Shown in pieces: positions 1 through 14,264 of a stretch of 64,000 nt of DNA (positions are counted from its first letter, which is position 1; every line of letters starts with the position of its first letter). The notes under the pieces are model-generated. The model searched no databases, was not told the origin of the DNA, and saw only the letters and a program-made list of their open reading frames with translations. The DNA lies in assembly GCF_005490985.1 (NCBI RefSeq), contig NZ_CP027869.1:1-64000 (forward strand), in the 5' to 3' direction. Source of the DNA: Curtobacterium sp. SGAir0471 (GTDB lineage Bacteria; Actinomycetota; Actinomycetes; Actinomycetales; Microbacteriaceae). Position numbers and translations under genes: made by a program.

Positions 1-1467
1 ATGACGATGCCGGCCGACCCCGTCGAGGACCTCTGGTCCTCCGTCCTGGGCCTCCTCTCCGAGGACGACCGCATCACCCCGCAGCTGCACGGCTTCCTCA
101 ACCTGGTCGAGCCGAAGGGCGTGCTCGCCGGCACCCTCTACCTCGAGGTGCCGAACGACCTGACGCGCGGCATGCTCGAGCAGCGGATCCGGGTCCCCAT
201 CACCGAGGCCGTCTCACGGGTCGGTGACGACTCGGTCGCGAACTTCGCCATCACGGTCAACCCCGACATGGCGTCCGAGCCGCGGGTCGACCCCGTCGTC
301 GCGAGCCACGTCCCCGAGTACGCGGAACCCGTGCAGGCCCCGGTGGAGCAGAGCGCAGCACCGCGGCAGTACATCGAGGCGCCGTTCGTGCCGAGCCAGA
401 TCGACTCCCCGGGCACCGGCGGTCGCCCGGAATCGCGGCTCAACCCGAAGTACAACTTCGACAACTTCGTCATCGGCTCGTCGAACCGCTTCGCGCACGC
501 CGCCGCGGTCGCCGTGGCCGAGGCGCCGGCGAAGGCGTACAACCCGCTCTTCATCTACGGCGACTCGGGCCTCGGCAAGACGCACCTGCTGCACGCGATC
601 GGCCACTACGCGGAGAGCCTGTACCCGGGCATCCGCGTCCGCTACGTGTCGAGCGAGGAGTTCACCAACGACTTCATCAACTCGATCGCCAACAACCGGT
701 CGAACCAGTTCCAGCAGCGCTACCGCGACATCGACATCCTGCTGATCGACGACATCCAGTTCCTGCAGGGGAAGGACTCCACGCAGGAGGCCTTCTTCCA
801 CACGTTCAACACGCTGCACGACCACAACAAGCAGGTCGTCATCACGTCGGACGTTGCGCCGAAGCACCTCACCGGCTTCGAGGACCGGATGCGCTCGCGG
901 TTCGAGTGGGGCCTGATCACCGACGTGCAGGCGCCGGACCTCGAGACGCGCATCGCGATCCTGCGGAAGAAGGCGCAGTCCGACCACCTGCAGGTGCCCG
1001 ACGACATCCTCGAGTTCATGGCGTCGAAGGTGTCGAGCAACATCCGCGAGCTCGAGGGGACGCTCATCCGCGTCACGGCGTTCGCCAGCCTGAACCGGAC
1101 GGCCGTGGACATGGCCCTGGTGCAGACGGTCCTGAAGGACCTGATTACCCTCGACGACGACAACGTGATCGCGCCGACGGACATCATCAACCACACCGCG
1201 GAGTACTTCAAGCTCTCCGTCGACGACCTCTACGGGTCGTCACGGTCGCAGGCGATCGCGACGGCCCGGCAGATCGCCATGTACCTGTGCCGCGAGATGA
1301 CGAGCCTGTCGCTGCCGAAGATCGGGCAGTTGTTCGGCAACCGCGACCACACGACGGTCATGTACGCGAACAAGAAGATCACCGAGCTGATGAAGGAGCG
1401 TCGGTCGATCTACAACCAGGTCACCGAGCTGACCAGCCGCATCAAGCAGGACCGCCGCTACCGCTGA
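1..1467 (+). CDS. dnaA: Chromosomal replication initiator DnaA
   Basis: Binds DnaA boxes at oriC and, as an ATP-bound oligomer, opens the origin and loads the helicase. The 488 residues show an N-terminal helicase-interaction domain, a variable linker (about 85-145), an AAA+ core with Walker A GDSGLGKT (about 187-194) and Walker B LLIDD (about 247-251), and a C-terminal DNA-binding domain with the signature LFGNRDHTTV (about 443-452). The window starts exactly at the ATG, so its upstream promoter is not visible. It is followed by a perfect 21-bp hairpin and then an oriC-like spacer. Confidence 0.98.
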   Translation: MTMPADPVEDLWSSVLGLLSEDDRITPQLHGFLNLVEPKGVLAGTLYLEVPNDLTRGMLEQRIRVPITEAVSRVGDDSVANFAITVNPDMASEPRVDPVVASHVPEYAEPVQAPVEQSAAPRQYIEAPFVPSQIDSPGTGGRPESRLNPKYNFDNFVIGSSNRFAHAAAVAVAEAPAKAYNPLFIYGDSGLGKTHLLHAIGHYAESLYPGIRVRYVSSEEFTNDFINSIANNRSNQFQQRYRDIDILLIDDIQFLQGKDSTQEAFFHTFNTLHDHNKQVVITSDVAPKHLTGFEDRMRSRFEWGLITDVQAPDLETRIAILRKKAQSDHLQVPDDILEFMASKVSSNIRELEGTLIRVTAFASLNRTAVDMALVQTVLKDLITLDDDNVIAPTDIINHTAEYFKLSVDDLYGSSRSQAIATARQIAMYLCREMTSLSLPKIGQLFGNRDHTTVMYANKKITELMKERRSIYNQVTELTSRIKQDRRYR

Positions 1468-1522
1468 CGCAGACGTGACCAGCTGACGCAGACCCGGTCG
1501 GCTGACGAGATCGCGACCATCT

Positions 1523-1570
1523 GACGGACGGGAGGCACGGTGCGGGACGGCACCGTGCCTCCCGTCCGTC
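1523..1570. terminator. Strong hairpin after dnaA
   Basis: Perfect 21-bp stem (1523-1543 with 1550-1570) and a 6-nt loop. The arms contain GACGGGAGGCACGGTGC and its complement. There is no long T tract, as is common in high-GC actinobacteria. The same arm sequence recurs after many other genes in the window. Confidence 0.8.
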
Positions 1571-1639
1571 GTCCCGTCGTCAGCCGGACGGCCCGCCCTG
1601 CGACCCGCGGATCGGCCCGCCTCGGCACGCATCCACCAT

Positions 1640-1935
1640 CTGAGACGGTTCCATGCGCCGAGTTTCCCCCAGTGTGGAAAGCCTGTGGATAACTGTGGAT
1701 GACACGCGGTCCTGTTGTTCACAGTTCTGACCCCACCTGTGGAGACTGGGGATGGAAGCGGATAGATGAGATTTGTTCATCCAGACGCCGTCAACACGCG
1801 ACTCACAACTCACACGTGTGTAGTTCCCTGTGGAGAAGCGGGATGCACAGAGTTATCCACACTGTGCACAGGCGTTAACACCATTGATCCTGGTTAACGA
1901 TGAAGTTCCGCGGGCCAACCCTGTGGACGGCGGGA
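1640..1935. other. oriC: Putative replication origin oriC with DnaA boxes
   Basis: The 548-nt dnaA-dnaN spacer holds perfect DnaA boxes TGTGGATAA (1684-1692) and TTATCCACA (1853-1861). Near matches lie at 1673, 1694 (TGTGGATGA), 1738, 1829 and 1922 (TGTGGACGG). An AT-richer stretch lies around 1760-1785. Location next to dnaA and box density are typical of actinobacterial oriC. The dnaN promoter must also lie here. GC-skew analysis was not possible. Confidence 0.8.
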
Positions 1936-2015
1936 TGACAAGAAATCCGGGCCCTGCTCCGCTGTGCCACAATGGGGCGGCCGGACAGTCCAACCGATCG
2001 ACAGGGGTCCCAGCT

Positions 2016-3161
2016 GTGAAGTTCGAGGTCAACCGGGACGTCTTCTCCGAAGCCGTCTCCTTCGCGGTGAAGCTCCTCCCACAGCGCACGACCCTCCCGA
2101 TCCTGTCCGGCGTCCTCATCCACGCAGAGGGCGACCGCCTCACGCTGTCGTCGTTCGACTACGAGGTCTCGGCGCAGACCTCGATCACGGCGCAGATCGA
2201 CGAACCGGGCACGGTGCTCGTCTCCGGCCGGTTGCTCAACGACATCTCCAGCCGGCTGCCGAACGCCCCGGTGACCTTCACCACCGAGGACACGAAGATC
2301 TCGGTCACCTGCGGTTCTGCGCACTTCACGCTGCTGTCGATGCCGGTCGAGGAGTACCCGACCCTGCCGGAGATCGGTGAGCAGACCGGGGTCGTCCCGG
2401 GCGACGCGTTCTCCGAGGCGGTGTCCCAGGTCGCCGTCGCCGCGAGCCGCGACGACGTCACCCCGGTCATCACCGGCGTGCAGCTCGAGGTCGGCGACAA
2501 CGACCTGTCGCTCATCGCCACCGACCGCTACCGAGTCGCGGTCCGGACGATCGCGTGGGACTCCGGCCGTGTCGGTTCGGACCCGCTGCACGCGCTCGTC
2601 CCGGCGCGCACCCTGCAGGAGGTCGGTCGCACGTTCGGCTCGGCCTCGACCGTGTCCGTCTCGATCAGCGGCTCGTCGGACCGCGAGCTCATCGCCTTCC
2701 ACGCCGACGACAAGACCGTGACGTCGCTGCTCATCAAGGGCAACTACCCGCCGGTCCGCCGGCTCTTCCCCGAGACGGTCGACGACCACGCGGTGATCAA
2801 CACTGCGGAGCTCGTCGAGGCCGTCCGACGGGTCTCCCTCGTCCTGGAGCGCGAAGCGGCGCTCCGGTTCTCCTTCTCGGTCGACGGGCTCACGCTCGAG
2901 GCGATCGGTTCCGAACAAGCGCAGGCGTCAGAGTCGATCAGTGCGTTGCTGACCGGGGAGGAAACGGTGGTCTCACTGAAGCCCGCCTTCCTCCTGGACG
3001 GGTTGAACGCGGTGCACTCCGAGTTCGTCCGCATCTCCTTCACCAAGACGGAGAACCCCAACAAGCCGGGCCCGGTGCTCATCACCGGCCAGACCTCGCA
3101 AGAGGCCCCGGCGACGGACGGATACCGGTACCTGCTGCAGCCCAATCTCCTGCTGCGATAG
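2016..3161 (+). CDS. dnaN: DNA polymerase III beta sliding clamp
   Basis: Forms the ring-shaped clamp that tethers the polymerase to DNA. 381 residues, the usual length, with three clamp folds. I chose the GTG at 2016 (VKFEVNRDVFSEAV) because it matches the family N-terminus. An in-frame ATG at 1830 would add 62 residues encoded by the oriC-like region, with no homology-like sequence. Followed 70 nt downstream by gnd. Confidence 0.95.
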   Translation: MKFEVNRDVFSEAVSFAVKLLPQRTTLPILSGVLIHAEGDRLTLSSFDYEVSAQTSITAQIDEPGTVLVSGRLLNDISSRLPNAPVTFTTEDTKISVTCGSAHFTLLSMPVEEYPTLPEIGEQTGVVPGDAFSEAVSQVAVAASRDDVTPVITGVQLEVGDNDLSLIATDRYRVAVRTIAWDSGRVGSDPLHALVPARTLQEVGRTFGSASTVSVSISGSSDRELIAFHADDKTVTSLLIKGNYPPVRRLFPETVDDHAVINTAELVEAVRRVSLVLEREAALRFSFSVDGLTLEAIGSEQAQASESISALLTGEETVVSLKPAFLLDGLNAVHSEFVRISFTKTENPNKPGPVLITGQTSQEAPATDGYRYLLQPNLLLR

Positions 3162-3230
3162 CGCAACAGCCGTACCACTGCGCTGACGCGCCACTGGCAA
3201 CCAGCGCGACGACGAACAGAAGAGGAAATC

Positions 3231-4118
3231 ATGCACATCGGTCTTGTCGGCCTCGGTCGCATGGGCAACAACATGCGTGCCCGTCTCCGCAACGCAGGCA
3301 TCGAGGTCACCGGGTACGACGCGAACCCCGCCGTCTCCGACGTCGCCGACCTCGGCGCACTCGCCGCCGCACTGCCCGAGGGCAAGAAGCTCGTGTGGGT
3401 CATGGTCCCGCACGGCAAGATCACCGACGACGTCATCACCGACCTCGCCGGCGTCCTGTCCGAGGGCGACCTCGTGATCGACGGCGGCAACTCGAAGTGG
3501 CTGGACGACACGGTCCACGCCGAGCAGCTCGGTGCCAAGGGCATCCGCTACATGGACGCCGGTGTGTCCGGTGGTGTCTGGGGCAAGGACAACGGCTACG
3601 GCCTGATGGTCGGTGGCGCCCCCGAGGACGTCGAGTTCGCGATGCCGGTCTTCGACGCGCTCCGCCCCGAGGGCCCGCGCGAGGAGGGCTTCTCGCACGC
3701 CGGCCCCGTCGGCGCCGGTCACTACGCCAAGATGGTCCACAACGGCATCGAGTACGCGATCATGCAGGCGTACGGCGAGGGTTACGAGCTCCTCGAGGCC
3801 AAGGACATCATCAAGGACGTCCCCGCGGTCTTCGCCGGGTGGCAGCGCGGCACCGTCGTGCGTTCCTGGCTGCTCGACCTCATGGTCCTCGCGCTGAACG
3901 AGGACCCGAAGCTCGACGCGATCGAGGGCTACGTCGAGGACTCCGGCGAGGGTCGCTGGACCGTGGAGGAGGCCATCGAGCACGCCGTGCCGATGCCGAC
4001 CATCTCCGCGTCGATCTTCGCGCGCTTCGTCTCGCGTCAGGGCAGCGCGTCCCCGACGATGAAGGCCGTCGCCGCCCTGCGCAACCAGTTCGGCGGCCAC
4101 GCCGTCAAGAAGGCGTAG
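3231..4118 (+). CDS. gnd: 6-phosphogluconate dehydrogenase (decarboxylating), short GndA type
   Basis: Oxidatively decarboxylates 6-phosphogluconate to ribulose 5-phosphate in the pentose phosphate pathway, in the cytosol. The 295-residue length is the short class (about 300 rather than 470). An N-terminal Rossmann motif GLGRMGNNM, the DGGNSKW motif and the catalytic-type segment GAGHYAKMVHNGIEY are visible. A purine-rich AGAGGAAA precedes the ATG. Its place between dnaN and recF is a common actinobacterial arrangement. Confidence 0.93.
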   Translation: MHIGLVGLGRMGNNMRARLRNAGIEVTGYDANPAVSDVADLGALAAALPEGKKLVWVMVPHGKITDDVITDLAGVLSEGDLVIDGGNSKWLDDTVHAEQLGAKGIRYMDAGVSGGVWGKDNGYGLMVGGAPEDVEFAMPVFDALRPEGPREEGFSHAGPVGAGHYAKMVHNGIEYAIMQAYGEGYELLEAKDIIKDVPAVFAGWQRGTVVRSWLLDLMVLALNEDPKLDAIEGYVEDSGEGRWTVEEAIEHAVPMPTISASIFARFVSRQGSASPTMKAVAALRNQFGGHAVKKA

Positions 4119-4151
4119 TCCAGGTCACCACCTGAGATCGTCCCGGCCCGC

Positions 4152-5422
4152 GTGCACGTCGACCACCTGCAACTCACCGACTTCCGGAACTACCGGGAGG
4201 CGGACGTCGACCTCGCACGCGGGCCGAACCTCTTCGTCGGGCGGAACGGCCAGGGCAAGACCAACCTGGTCGAGGCGATCGGGTACCTCTCCACCCTCGG
4301 CTCGCACCGGGTGCCGACCGACGCGGCCCTCGTCCGGCAGGGCTGCGACGCGGCGATCGTCCGTGCCCGTCTGGCACACGAGGACCGCAGCATCCTGGCC
4401 GAGGTGCAGATCAACCGCACCGGGTCCAACCGTGCGCAGGTGAACCGCGCGGCGATCAAGCCCCGCGAGCTGCCTCGGTACTGCACGAGCGTGCTCTTCG
4501 CCCCCGAGGACCTGGCACTCGTCCGCGGCGAACCGTCGGGTCGTCGACGGATGCTCGACGAGCTCCTCGGACAGATCGCCCCGCGCATGCAGGGCGTGCT
4601 CGCCGACTACGACCGGACCCTGAAGCAGCGGAACACCCTGCTCAAGTCGGCTCGCGCGACCGGTGCACGGTCGGGATCGCTCGCCACGCTCGACGTCTGG
4701 GACGACCGGCTCGTCGCGTTCGGCGCGGAGATCATCGCGGCTCGCGACCACCTGACCCGGCGGCTCGCGCCGTTCGTCACCGAGGCCTACGCCACGGTCG
4801 CCGGTGAGCGGCACGAGGCCACGATCTCGGGTGTGCTCAGCGTCCGGGGCGGGGACCCGGAGGACGCTGCGGCGACCGACCCGGTGCTCGGGACGCCGGA
4901 CGGACCCGTGACCGTCGCCGCTGCGGCCGACGCCTTCCGTGGCGCGCTCGAGCGCCGCCGTCGGGACGAACTCGACCGTGGGCTGACCCTCGTCGGGCCG
5001 CACCGTGACGACGTGCTCTTCCAGCTGAACGGGTTACCGGCTCGTGGCTACGCGAGTCACGGCGAGTCGTGGTCGTTCGCGCTCGCGATCAAGCTCGCAG
5101 GAGCCGCGGTGCTCCGCGCCGAGTCCACGCTCGGGGACCCGATCATCATCCTCGACGACGTCTTCGCCGAGCTCGACGAGTCACGACGTGAGCGGCTCGC
5201 CGGCGCGGTGGCCGACTACGAGCAGGTCCTCATCACCGCCGCGGTGTTCGGCGACGTGCCGGAGCAGCTCGCGGCGCACACCGTCCGGATCGAGGCGGGC
5301 ACGATCGTGGACGACGAGTCCGAGTCGGAGTCCGTGCCCGAGCCGGCGCCCGAGCCCGAGCCGGCGCCCGAGCTGGCGCCCGGATCCCGCCCGGCGCCTG
5401 CAGCCGACCCGGACGCCGCCTG

Positions 5423-5423
<1 letters not shown>
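4152..5423 (+). CDS. recF: DNA replication and repair protein RecF
   Basis: SMC-like ATPase that loads RecA at single-strand gaps with RecOR. Walker A is GRNGQGKTN (about residues 34-42) and the C-terminal Walker B/signature region includes IIILDDVFAELD. GTG start at 4152 (VHVDHLQLTDFRNY fits the family). 423 residues, longer than the usual 370-400 because of a C-terminal tail rich in Glu-Pro-Ala repeats (about 390-423). Its stop overlaps the next ATG by one base, so the two are probably coupled. Confidence 0.95.
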
Positions 5424-8066
<2,643 letters not shown>

Positions 8067-8197
8067 TCCCGGCCTGGAGGCGCGGTGCCAGCCGCGTCGA
8101 CCAGTCCCGACCCCCTGTGGTCGCGCCCGGCGCGGCCGACGGAACCAGTGCCTCCCGGCCGACGACCGGAGGGCCACCAGAAAGGTGACCAAGCCAC

Positions 8198-10868
<2,671 letters not shown>

Positions 10869-10876
<8 letters not shown>

Positions 10877-11276
10877 TGTCGCCGAGAAGCTCCAGAAGAA
10901 GGCGAAACGTCCCACCGGTACCCGGCAGGTCCGCCTGCGTCTGGTGTACCTCGACTTCTGGTCGATGGTGAAGCTGAGCTTCCTCATCGCCCTCGCCGGC
11001 TCGATCGTGATCATCGTCGCGACCGCGCTCGTCTGGATCATCCTGAACCAGACCGGCGTCTTCACCCAGATCGACGCCCTGCTCAAGGACGTCACCGGGC
11101 AGAACAGCTACTCGATCATGGACCAGTTCTCGCTGGGACAGGTCCTCGGGTTCTCCGTCGTGGTGGGCATCCTCAACGTGGTCGTCGGCACCGTGCTCGG
11201 CGCGATCGTGAGCGTCCTCTACAACCTCAGTGTGCGGATCACGGGCGGTCTGCTCGTGGGCTTCACGAACAACTGA
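10869..11276 (+). CDS. DUF3566 transmembrane protein
   Basis: 135 residues: a basic N-terminus, then two hydrophobic segments (about 37-60 and 95-122) predicted to span the membrane. DUF3566 proteins sit immediately after gyrA across Actinobacteria. Their function is not established here. The start lies inside the 3' end of gyrA (8-nt overlap), so translation is probably coupled. Confidence 0.85.
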
Positions 11277-11308
11277 CACACCCGGGCCGGACGGCAGTCG
11301 CCCCTCGA

Positions 11309-11338
11309 TTTCGTTCTGCGAGATCGGTACGGTAGGCT
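11309..11338 (+). promoter_or_regulatory. Possible promoter for the tRNA-Ile/tRNA-Ala pair
   Basis: TTTCGT (11309-11314) and TAGGCT (11333-11338) separated by 18 nt, 15 nt before the tRNA-Ile 5' end. The spacing is reasonable but the -35 match is weak. Confidence 0.35.
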
Positions 11339-11352
11339 TTCATCTGGTCTGA

Positions 11353-11429
11353 GGGGCTATAGCTCAGGCGGTTAGAGCGCTTCGCTGATAACGAAGAGGT
11401 CCAAGGTTCAAGTCCTTGTAGCCCCACCA
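11353..11429 (+). tRNA. tRNA-Ile (GAT)
   Basis: Acceptor arms GGGGCTA (11353-11359) and TAGCCCC (11419-11425) pair. The anticodon arm CTTCG-CTGATAA-CGAAG gives anticodon GAT. The T arm contains GGTTCAAGTCC. The 3' CCA is encoded (11427-11429). Together with tRNA-Ala this pair follows gyrA in many actinobacteria. Confidence 0.97.
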
Positions 11430-11461
11430 CTTCCCTCCGGGGCCGGTACGCTGGTCCTCAC

Positions 11462-11534
11462 GGGGCCTTAGCTCAGTTGGTAGAGCGCCTGCTTTGCAAG
11501 CAGGATGTCGGGAGTTCGATTCTCCCAGGCTCCA
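11462..11534 (+). tRNA. tRNA-Ala (TGC)
   Basis: Acceptor arms GGGGCCT (11462-11468) and AGGCTCC (11527-11533) pair with one G-T. The anticodon arm CCTGC-TTTGCAA-GCAGG gives anticodon TGC. The T arm is GGAGTTCGATTCTCC. CCA is not encoded (the next bases are CTC). It lies 32 nt after tRNA-Ile. Confidence 0.97.
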
Positions 11535-11572
11535 CTCCCTCTGGGTGGACTCTGCTCCGCTCGTTCCTCGCC

Positions 11573-11750
11573 TCGCCCGGTTCGGTCGTCGTGCTCGTCT
11601 GCGCCTTCGGCGCGCCGCTCCGCGATGGTCGCCCCCGCCACGGGCGTCCCCTTTCCTCGCTCCGCCCGGTTGGGTCGTCGTGCTCGTCTGCGCTTTCGGC
11701 GCGCCGCTCCGCGATGGTCGCCCCCGCCGCGGGCGTCCCCTTTCCTCGGT
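11573..11750. repeat. Tandem 89-bp direct repeat downstream of tRNA-Ala
   Basis: Two nearly identical copies with an 89-nt period (for example GTCGTCGTGCTCGTCTGCG at 11585 and 11674) and a partial third copy starting CTTTCCTCG near 11740. Several frames are open through it on both strands but none resembles a protein family. The rest of 11535-12030 shows nothing I can assign. Confidence 0.75.
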
Positions 11751-12030
11751 GGTCGCCTTCGCCGCGCGGCTGTTCCGGTCGCAGGACGTGCCGTTCGGTG
11801 AGTGATCCGGCGGCATGTCGTGCGACCGGGGTGGTCGCGCGCGGAGTGTTGTGCGACCGGGACGGCCACGGACGGTGACAGCTCGCTCCGTCGGTCGAGG
11901 CTGCTGCCGTTGCGAGCGGGCAGGACATGCCGCGCGTGTGTCACCGGACGGGTGCTTCTCGTCGCTCGACAGCGTCGAGCGTGACGGATGTGCCTCGCTC
12001 GGACCAGATGCCGAGCGACAGCGGGGACGA

Positions 12031-12063
12031 CGAAGGGCCCCGGCGGTGTGCCGGGGCCCTTCG
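12031..12063. terminator. GC-rich hairpin terminator, bidirectional
   Basis: Perfect 13-bp stem CGAAGGGCCCCGG / CCGGGGCCCTTCG around a 7-nt loop. It sits between the rightward tRNA region and the 3' end of the leftward gene at 12078-12653. Confidence 0.7.
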
Positions 12064-12077
12064 TACGAACCGGGAGG

Positions 12078-12653
12078 TCAGGCGGCGGGCTTGCTCGCCG
12101 TGTCGGCGTCGTCGGCGACCCACAGGTCGTCGTCGGCGCGGAGCGTCTGGTACGCGGCGTAGGCGGCACCGGCGACGGCGACCACACCCACGACGATGAG
12201 GGCGACCCCACCGAAGCCCAGGCCCTTCTTCTGGTGGCCCGGCGTGTACTTGGCGGCGGCCTTCTTCGCCTTCTTGCCCTTCTTCCGGGCGTCCTTCACG
12301 ATCTTCTTGACGCGCGGGTCCTTCGCGAGGTCCTTCACGCTCATGACCGAACCGGCGGTCGCGACCAGACCGGGGACGACCTCGGTCTGGAAGCGGTGCG
12401 ACGCGCTGTGGGCGGCCGAGGTCGCTGCGTGCACGCCCGTCGCGACGGCGGGACGGATCCCGTTGTCGATCGCGTTCTGCACGCGCGGGGCGATGTCCTT
12501 GCGGGCTGCGTCGGCAGCGTGCGAGCGGGCCTCGGCGAGGATCGCGTTGGCGTGCTCGAGGACCTTGCGCTGCTCGCCGAGGAGCGAGGCGGTCTTGCCC
12601 TTGAGCTTCTTGATCTGCTTCCGACGCTTGCGCGGGATCTCGATCGTCGTCAT
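12078..12653 (-). CDS. Lys/Ala-rich protein with one C-terminal membrane segment
   Basis: 191 residues, function not recognised. A basic N-terminus (PRKRRKQIKKLKGK) precedes a long helical region (about 20-110). A histone-H1-like Lys/Ala stretch (KKGKKAKKAAAKYTPGHQKK, about 131-150) comes before a hydrophobic segment (about 155-175) and an acidic tail. The start ATG at 12653 has GGAGG 8 nt upstream. An alternative start 60 nt further upstream lacks such a site. It is divergent from the cyclophilin gene. A membrane-tethered nucleic-acid- or polyanion-binding role is possible but unproven. Confidence 0.75.
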   Translation of the reverse strand: MTTIEIPRKRRKQIKKLKGKTASLLGEQRKVLEHANAILAEARSHAADAARKDIAPRVQNAIDNGIRPAVATGVHAATSAAHSASHRFQTEVVPGLVATAGSVMSVKDLAKDPRVKKIVKDARKKGKKAKKAAAKYTPGHQKKGLGFGGVALIVVGVVAVAGAAYAAYQTLRADDDLWVADDADTASKPAA

Positions 12654-12769
12654 CTGGTACCTCCATCGGATCGGCGTGACCCCATCCTGCCACCGAGCAC
12701 CCTGACAGGTCACGGATCGTCGGCTGTGTGATCCGTCTCACCGTCAGGAGTACATGCGAGAATCGGAAC

Positions 12770-13309
12770 ATGTCTCTGCACACCGCTGTCGCAACGATCC
12801 ACACGAACAAGGGCGACATCCGCGTCAACCTGTTCGGCAACCACGCTCCGAAGACCGTCAAGAACTTCGTCGACCTCGCGACCGGCAAGCAGGAGTGGAC
12901 GCACCCCGGTACGGGCAAGGTCTCGACCGACAAGCTCTACGACGGTGTCGTCTTCCACCGCATCATCAAGGACTTCATGATCCAGGGCGGCGACCCCCTC
13001 GGTCAGGGCATCGGCGGCCCGGGTTACCGATTCGACGACGAGATCCACCCGGAGCTCACCTTCCAGAAGCCGTACATCTTCGCGATGGCGAATGCCGGCA
13101 TCCAGGGCGGTCGTGGCACCAACGGCTCGCAGTTCTTCATCACGACGGTGGCCACCCCCTGGCTCCAGGGCAAGCACACCATCTTCGGCGAGGTCGCGGA
13201 CGACGAGTCGCGCGCCGTGGTCGACGCGATCGAGGGCGTGCCCACGGACGGCCGTGACAAGCCGCTCGAGGACGTCGTCATCGAGAGCATCGACGTCGAG
13301 GACGTCTGA
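12770..13309 (+). CDS. ppiA: Cyclophilin-type peptidyl-prolyl cis-trans isomerase
   Basis: Catalyses proline isomerisation during protein folding. 179 residues with the cyclophilin core: VVFHRIIKDFMIQGGDP (catalytic Arg in FHRI), GGPGYRFDDE, FAMANAG, GTNGSQFFIT and GKHTIFGEV. No signal peptide is seen, so it is probably cytosolic. The start at 12770 (MSLHTAVATI) fits the family. Same position relative to gyrA/crgA as ppiA in mycobacteria. Confidence 0.95.
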   Translation: MSLHTAVATIHTNKGDIRVNLFGNHAPKTVKNFVDLATGKQEWTHPGTGKVSTDKLYDGVVFHRIIKDFMIQGGDPLGQGIGGPGYRFDDEIHPELTFQKPYIFAMANAGIQGGRGTNGSQFFITTVATPWLQGKHTIFGEVADDESRAVVDAIEGVPTDGRDKPLEDVVIESIDVEDV

Positions 13310-13314
13310 ACCCG

Positions 13315-14181
13315 GTGACCGACCAGGCCCCGGGGCGGGACAACTACTGCTACCGGCACCCGGACCGGCAGAGCTTCATCCTGTGCCAGCGGTGCGGGCG
13401 GACGATCTGTACCGAGTGCCAGACGCCGGCGGCCGTCGGCGTGCACTGCCCGGAGTGCGTGCGTGAGCAGCGCGCGCAGTTCCAGGCGAACCGTCGTGCC
13501 TCGGGGGCGCCGGGCGGCCTGACGGTCGCACGGCGTCGGTTCGCGATGATGGACCAGAAGGCGACCACGGTGATCATCGCTGTGTCGGTCGTCGTCTGGC
13601 TGCTGAACCTGCTCTCCGGCGGCGTCGTCAACCAGTGGCTGAGCTACTGGACGCCGCTGGTCGGGACGCAGCCGTGGCGCCTCGTCACCGGCCTCTTCGT
13701 GCACTCGTCGATCTTCCACATCGGCTTCAACATGCTCGCGGTGTTCATCTTCGGGCGGATCCTCGAGAACCTGCTCGGTACGTGGCGGTTCCTGGCGCTG
13801 TACTTCCTCGCTGGCCTCGGCGGGGACCTCGCGGTCTCCCTGTTGACGCCCGGAACTCCGGTCGTCGGCGCCTCCGGAGCGATCTTCGGCCTGTTCGCGG
13901 CGTTCTTCGTGATCCAGCGCAGCCTCGGCTACAACGCCGTGCAGCTGCTCGTGATCATGGGACTCAACCTGGTCGTGGGGTTCCTGCCCGGTACGAACAT
14001 CTCGTGGCAGGCCCACGTCGGCGGCATCGTCCTGGGGTTCGTCACCGGCTTCGTCTTCTCGAAGACCCGGAACGTGCGGCAGCGCGGGCTGCAGATCGGT
14101 CTGCTGGTCGCCGAGGCCGTACTGCTCGTGGCCGGTATCGGTGCTGCGTACATCAGCATCGGGGGCTACGCGATCGGCTGA
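13315..14181 (+). CDS. Rhomboid family intramembrane serine protease
   Basis: 288 residues, GTG start 5 nt after the cyclophilin gene. The N-terminus is a small zinc-binding module (CYRHPDRQSFILCQRCGRTICTECQ, split Cys/His pairs, about 13-60), followed by about six membrane segments. The catalytic Ser lies in GASGAIFG (about residue 187) and the His in WQAHVGG (about 234-240). HSSIFHIGFNM matches the rhomboid HxxxxHxxxN-like motif. It cleaves membrane proteins. The substrate is unknown. Confidence 0.92.
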   Translation: MTDQAPGRDNYCYRHPDRQSFILCQRCGRTICTECQTPAAVGVHCPECVREQRAQFQANRRASGAPGGLTVARRRFAMMDQKATTVIIAVSVVVWLLNLLSGGVVNQWLSYWTPLVGTQPWRLVTGLFVHSSIFHIGFNMLAVFIFGRILENLLGTWRFLALYFLAGLGGDLAVSLLTPGTPVVGASGAIFGLFAAFFVIQRSLGYNAVQLLVIMGLNLVVGFLPGTNISWQAHVGGIVLGFVTGFVFSKTRNVRQRGLQIGLLVAEAVLLVAGIGAAYISIGGYAIG

Positions 14182-14199
14182 TCCGCGCTCCGACCACAC

Positions 14200-14237
14200 G
14201 AACGCCCCGTCACTCCTCCCGGAGCGACGGGGCGTTC
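14200..14237. terminator. Hairpin terminator after rhomboid gene
   Basis: 12-bp stem GAACGCCCCGTC / GACGGGGCGTTC around a 14-nt loop, 18 nt after the stop codon of the rhomboid gene. Confidence 0.7.
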
Positions 14238-14264
14238 TGCGTGATCAGACGGCGCTCTCCACAG

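Noticed and set aside
214..1194. Antisense frame across dnaA
   Set aside because: Low-complexity Arg/Val/Asp composition and full overlap with a certain gene.
1830..2015. Extended N-terminus for DnaN from an upstream ATG
   Set aside because: The extra 62 residues are encoded by oriC-like DNA with DnaA boxes and do not resemble any clamp. GTG 2016 fits the family.
8074..8170. Terminator between gyrB and gyrA
   Set aside because: It contains a half-site of the dispersed palindrome but I cannot find a matching second arm. The two genes are expected to be co-expressed.
11364..11816. Minus-strand frames across the tRNA genes and 89-bp repeat
   Set aside because: They run through two clear tRNA genes and consist of repeat-derived Arg/Thr-rich sequence without similarity to any family.
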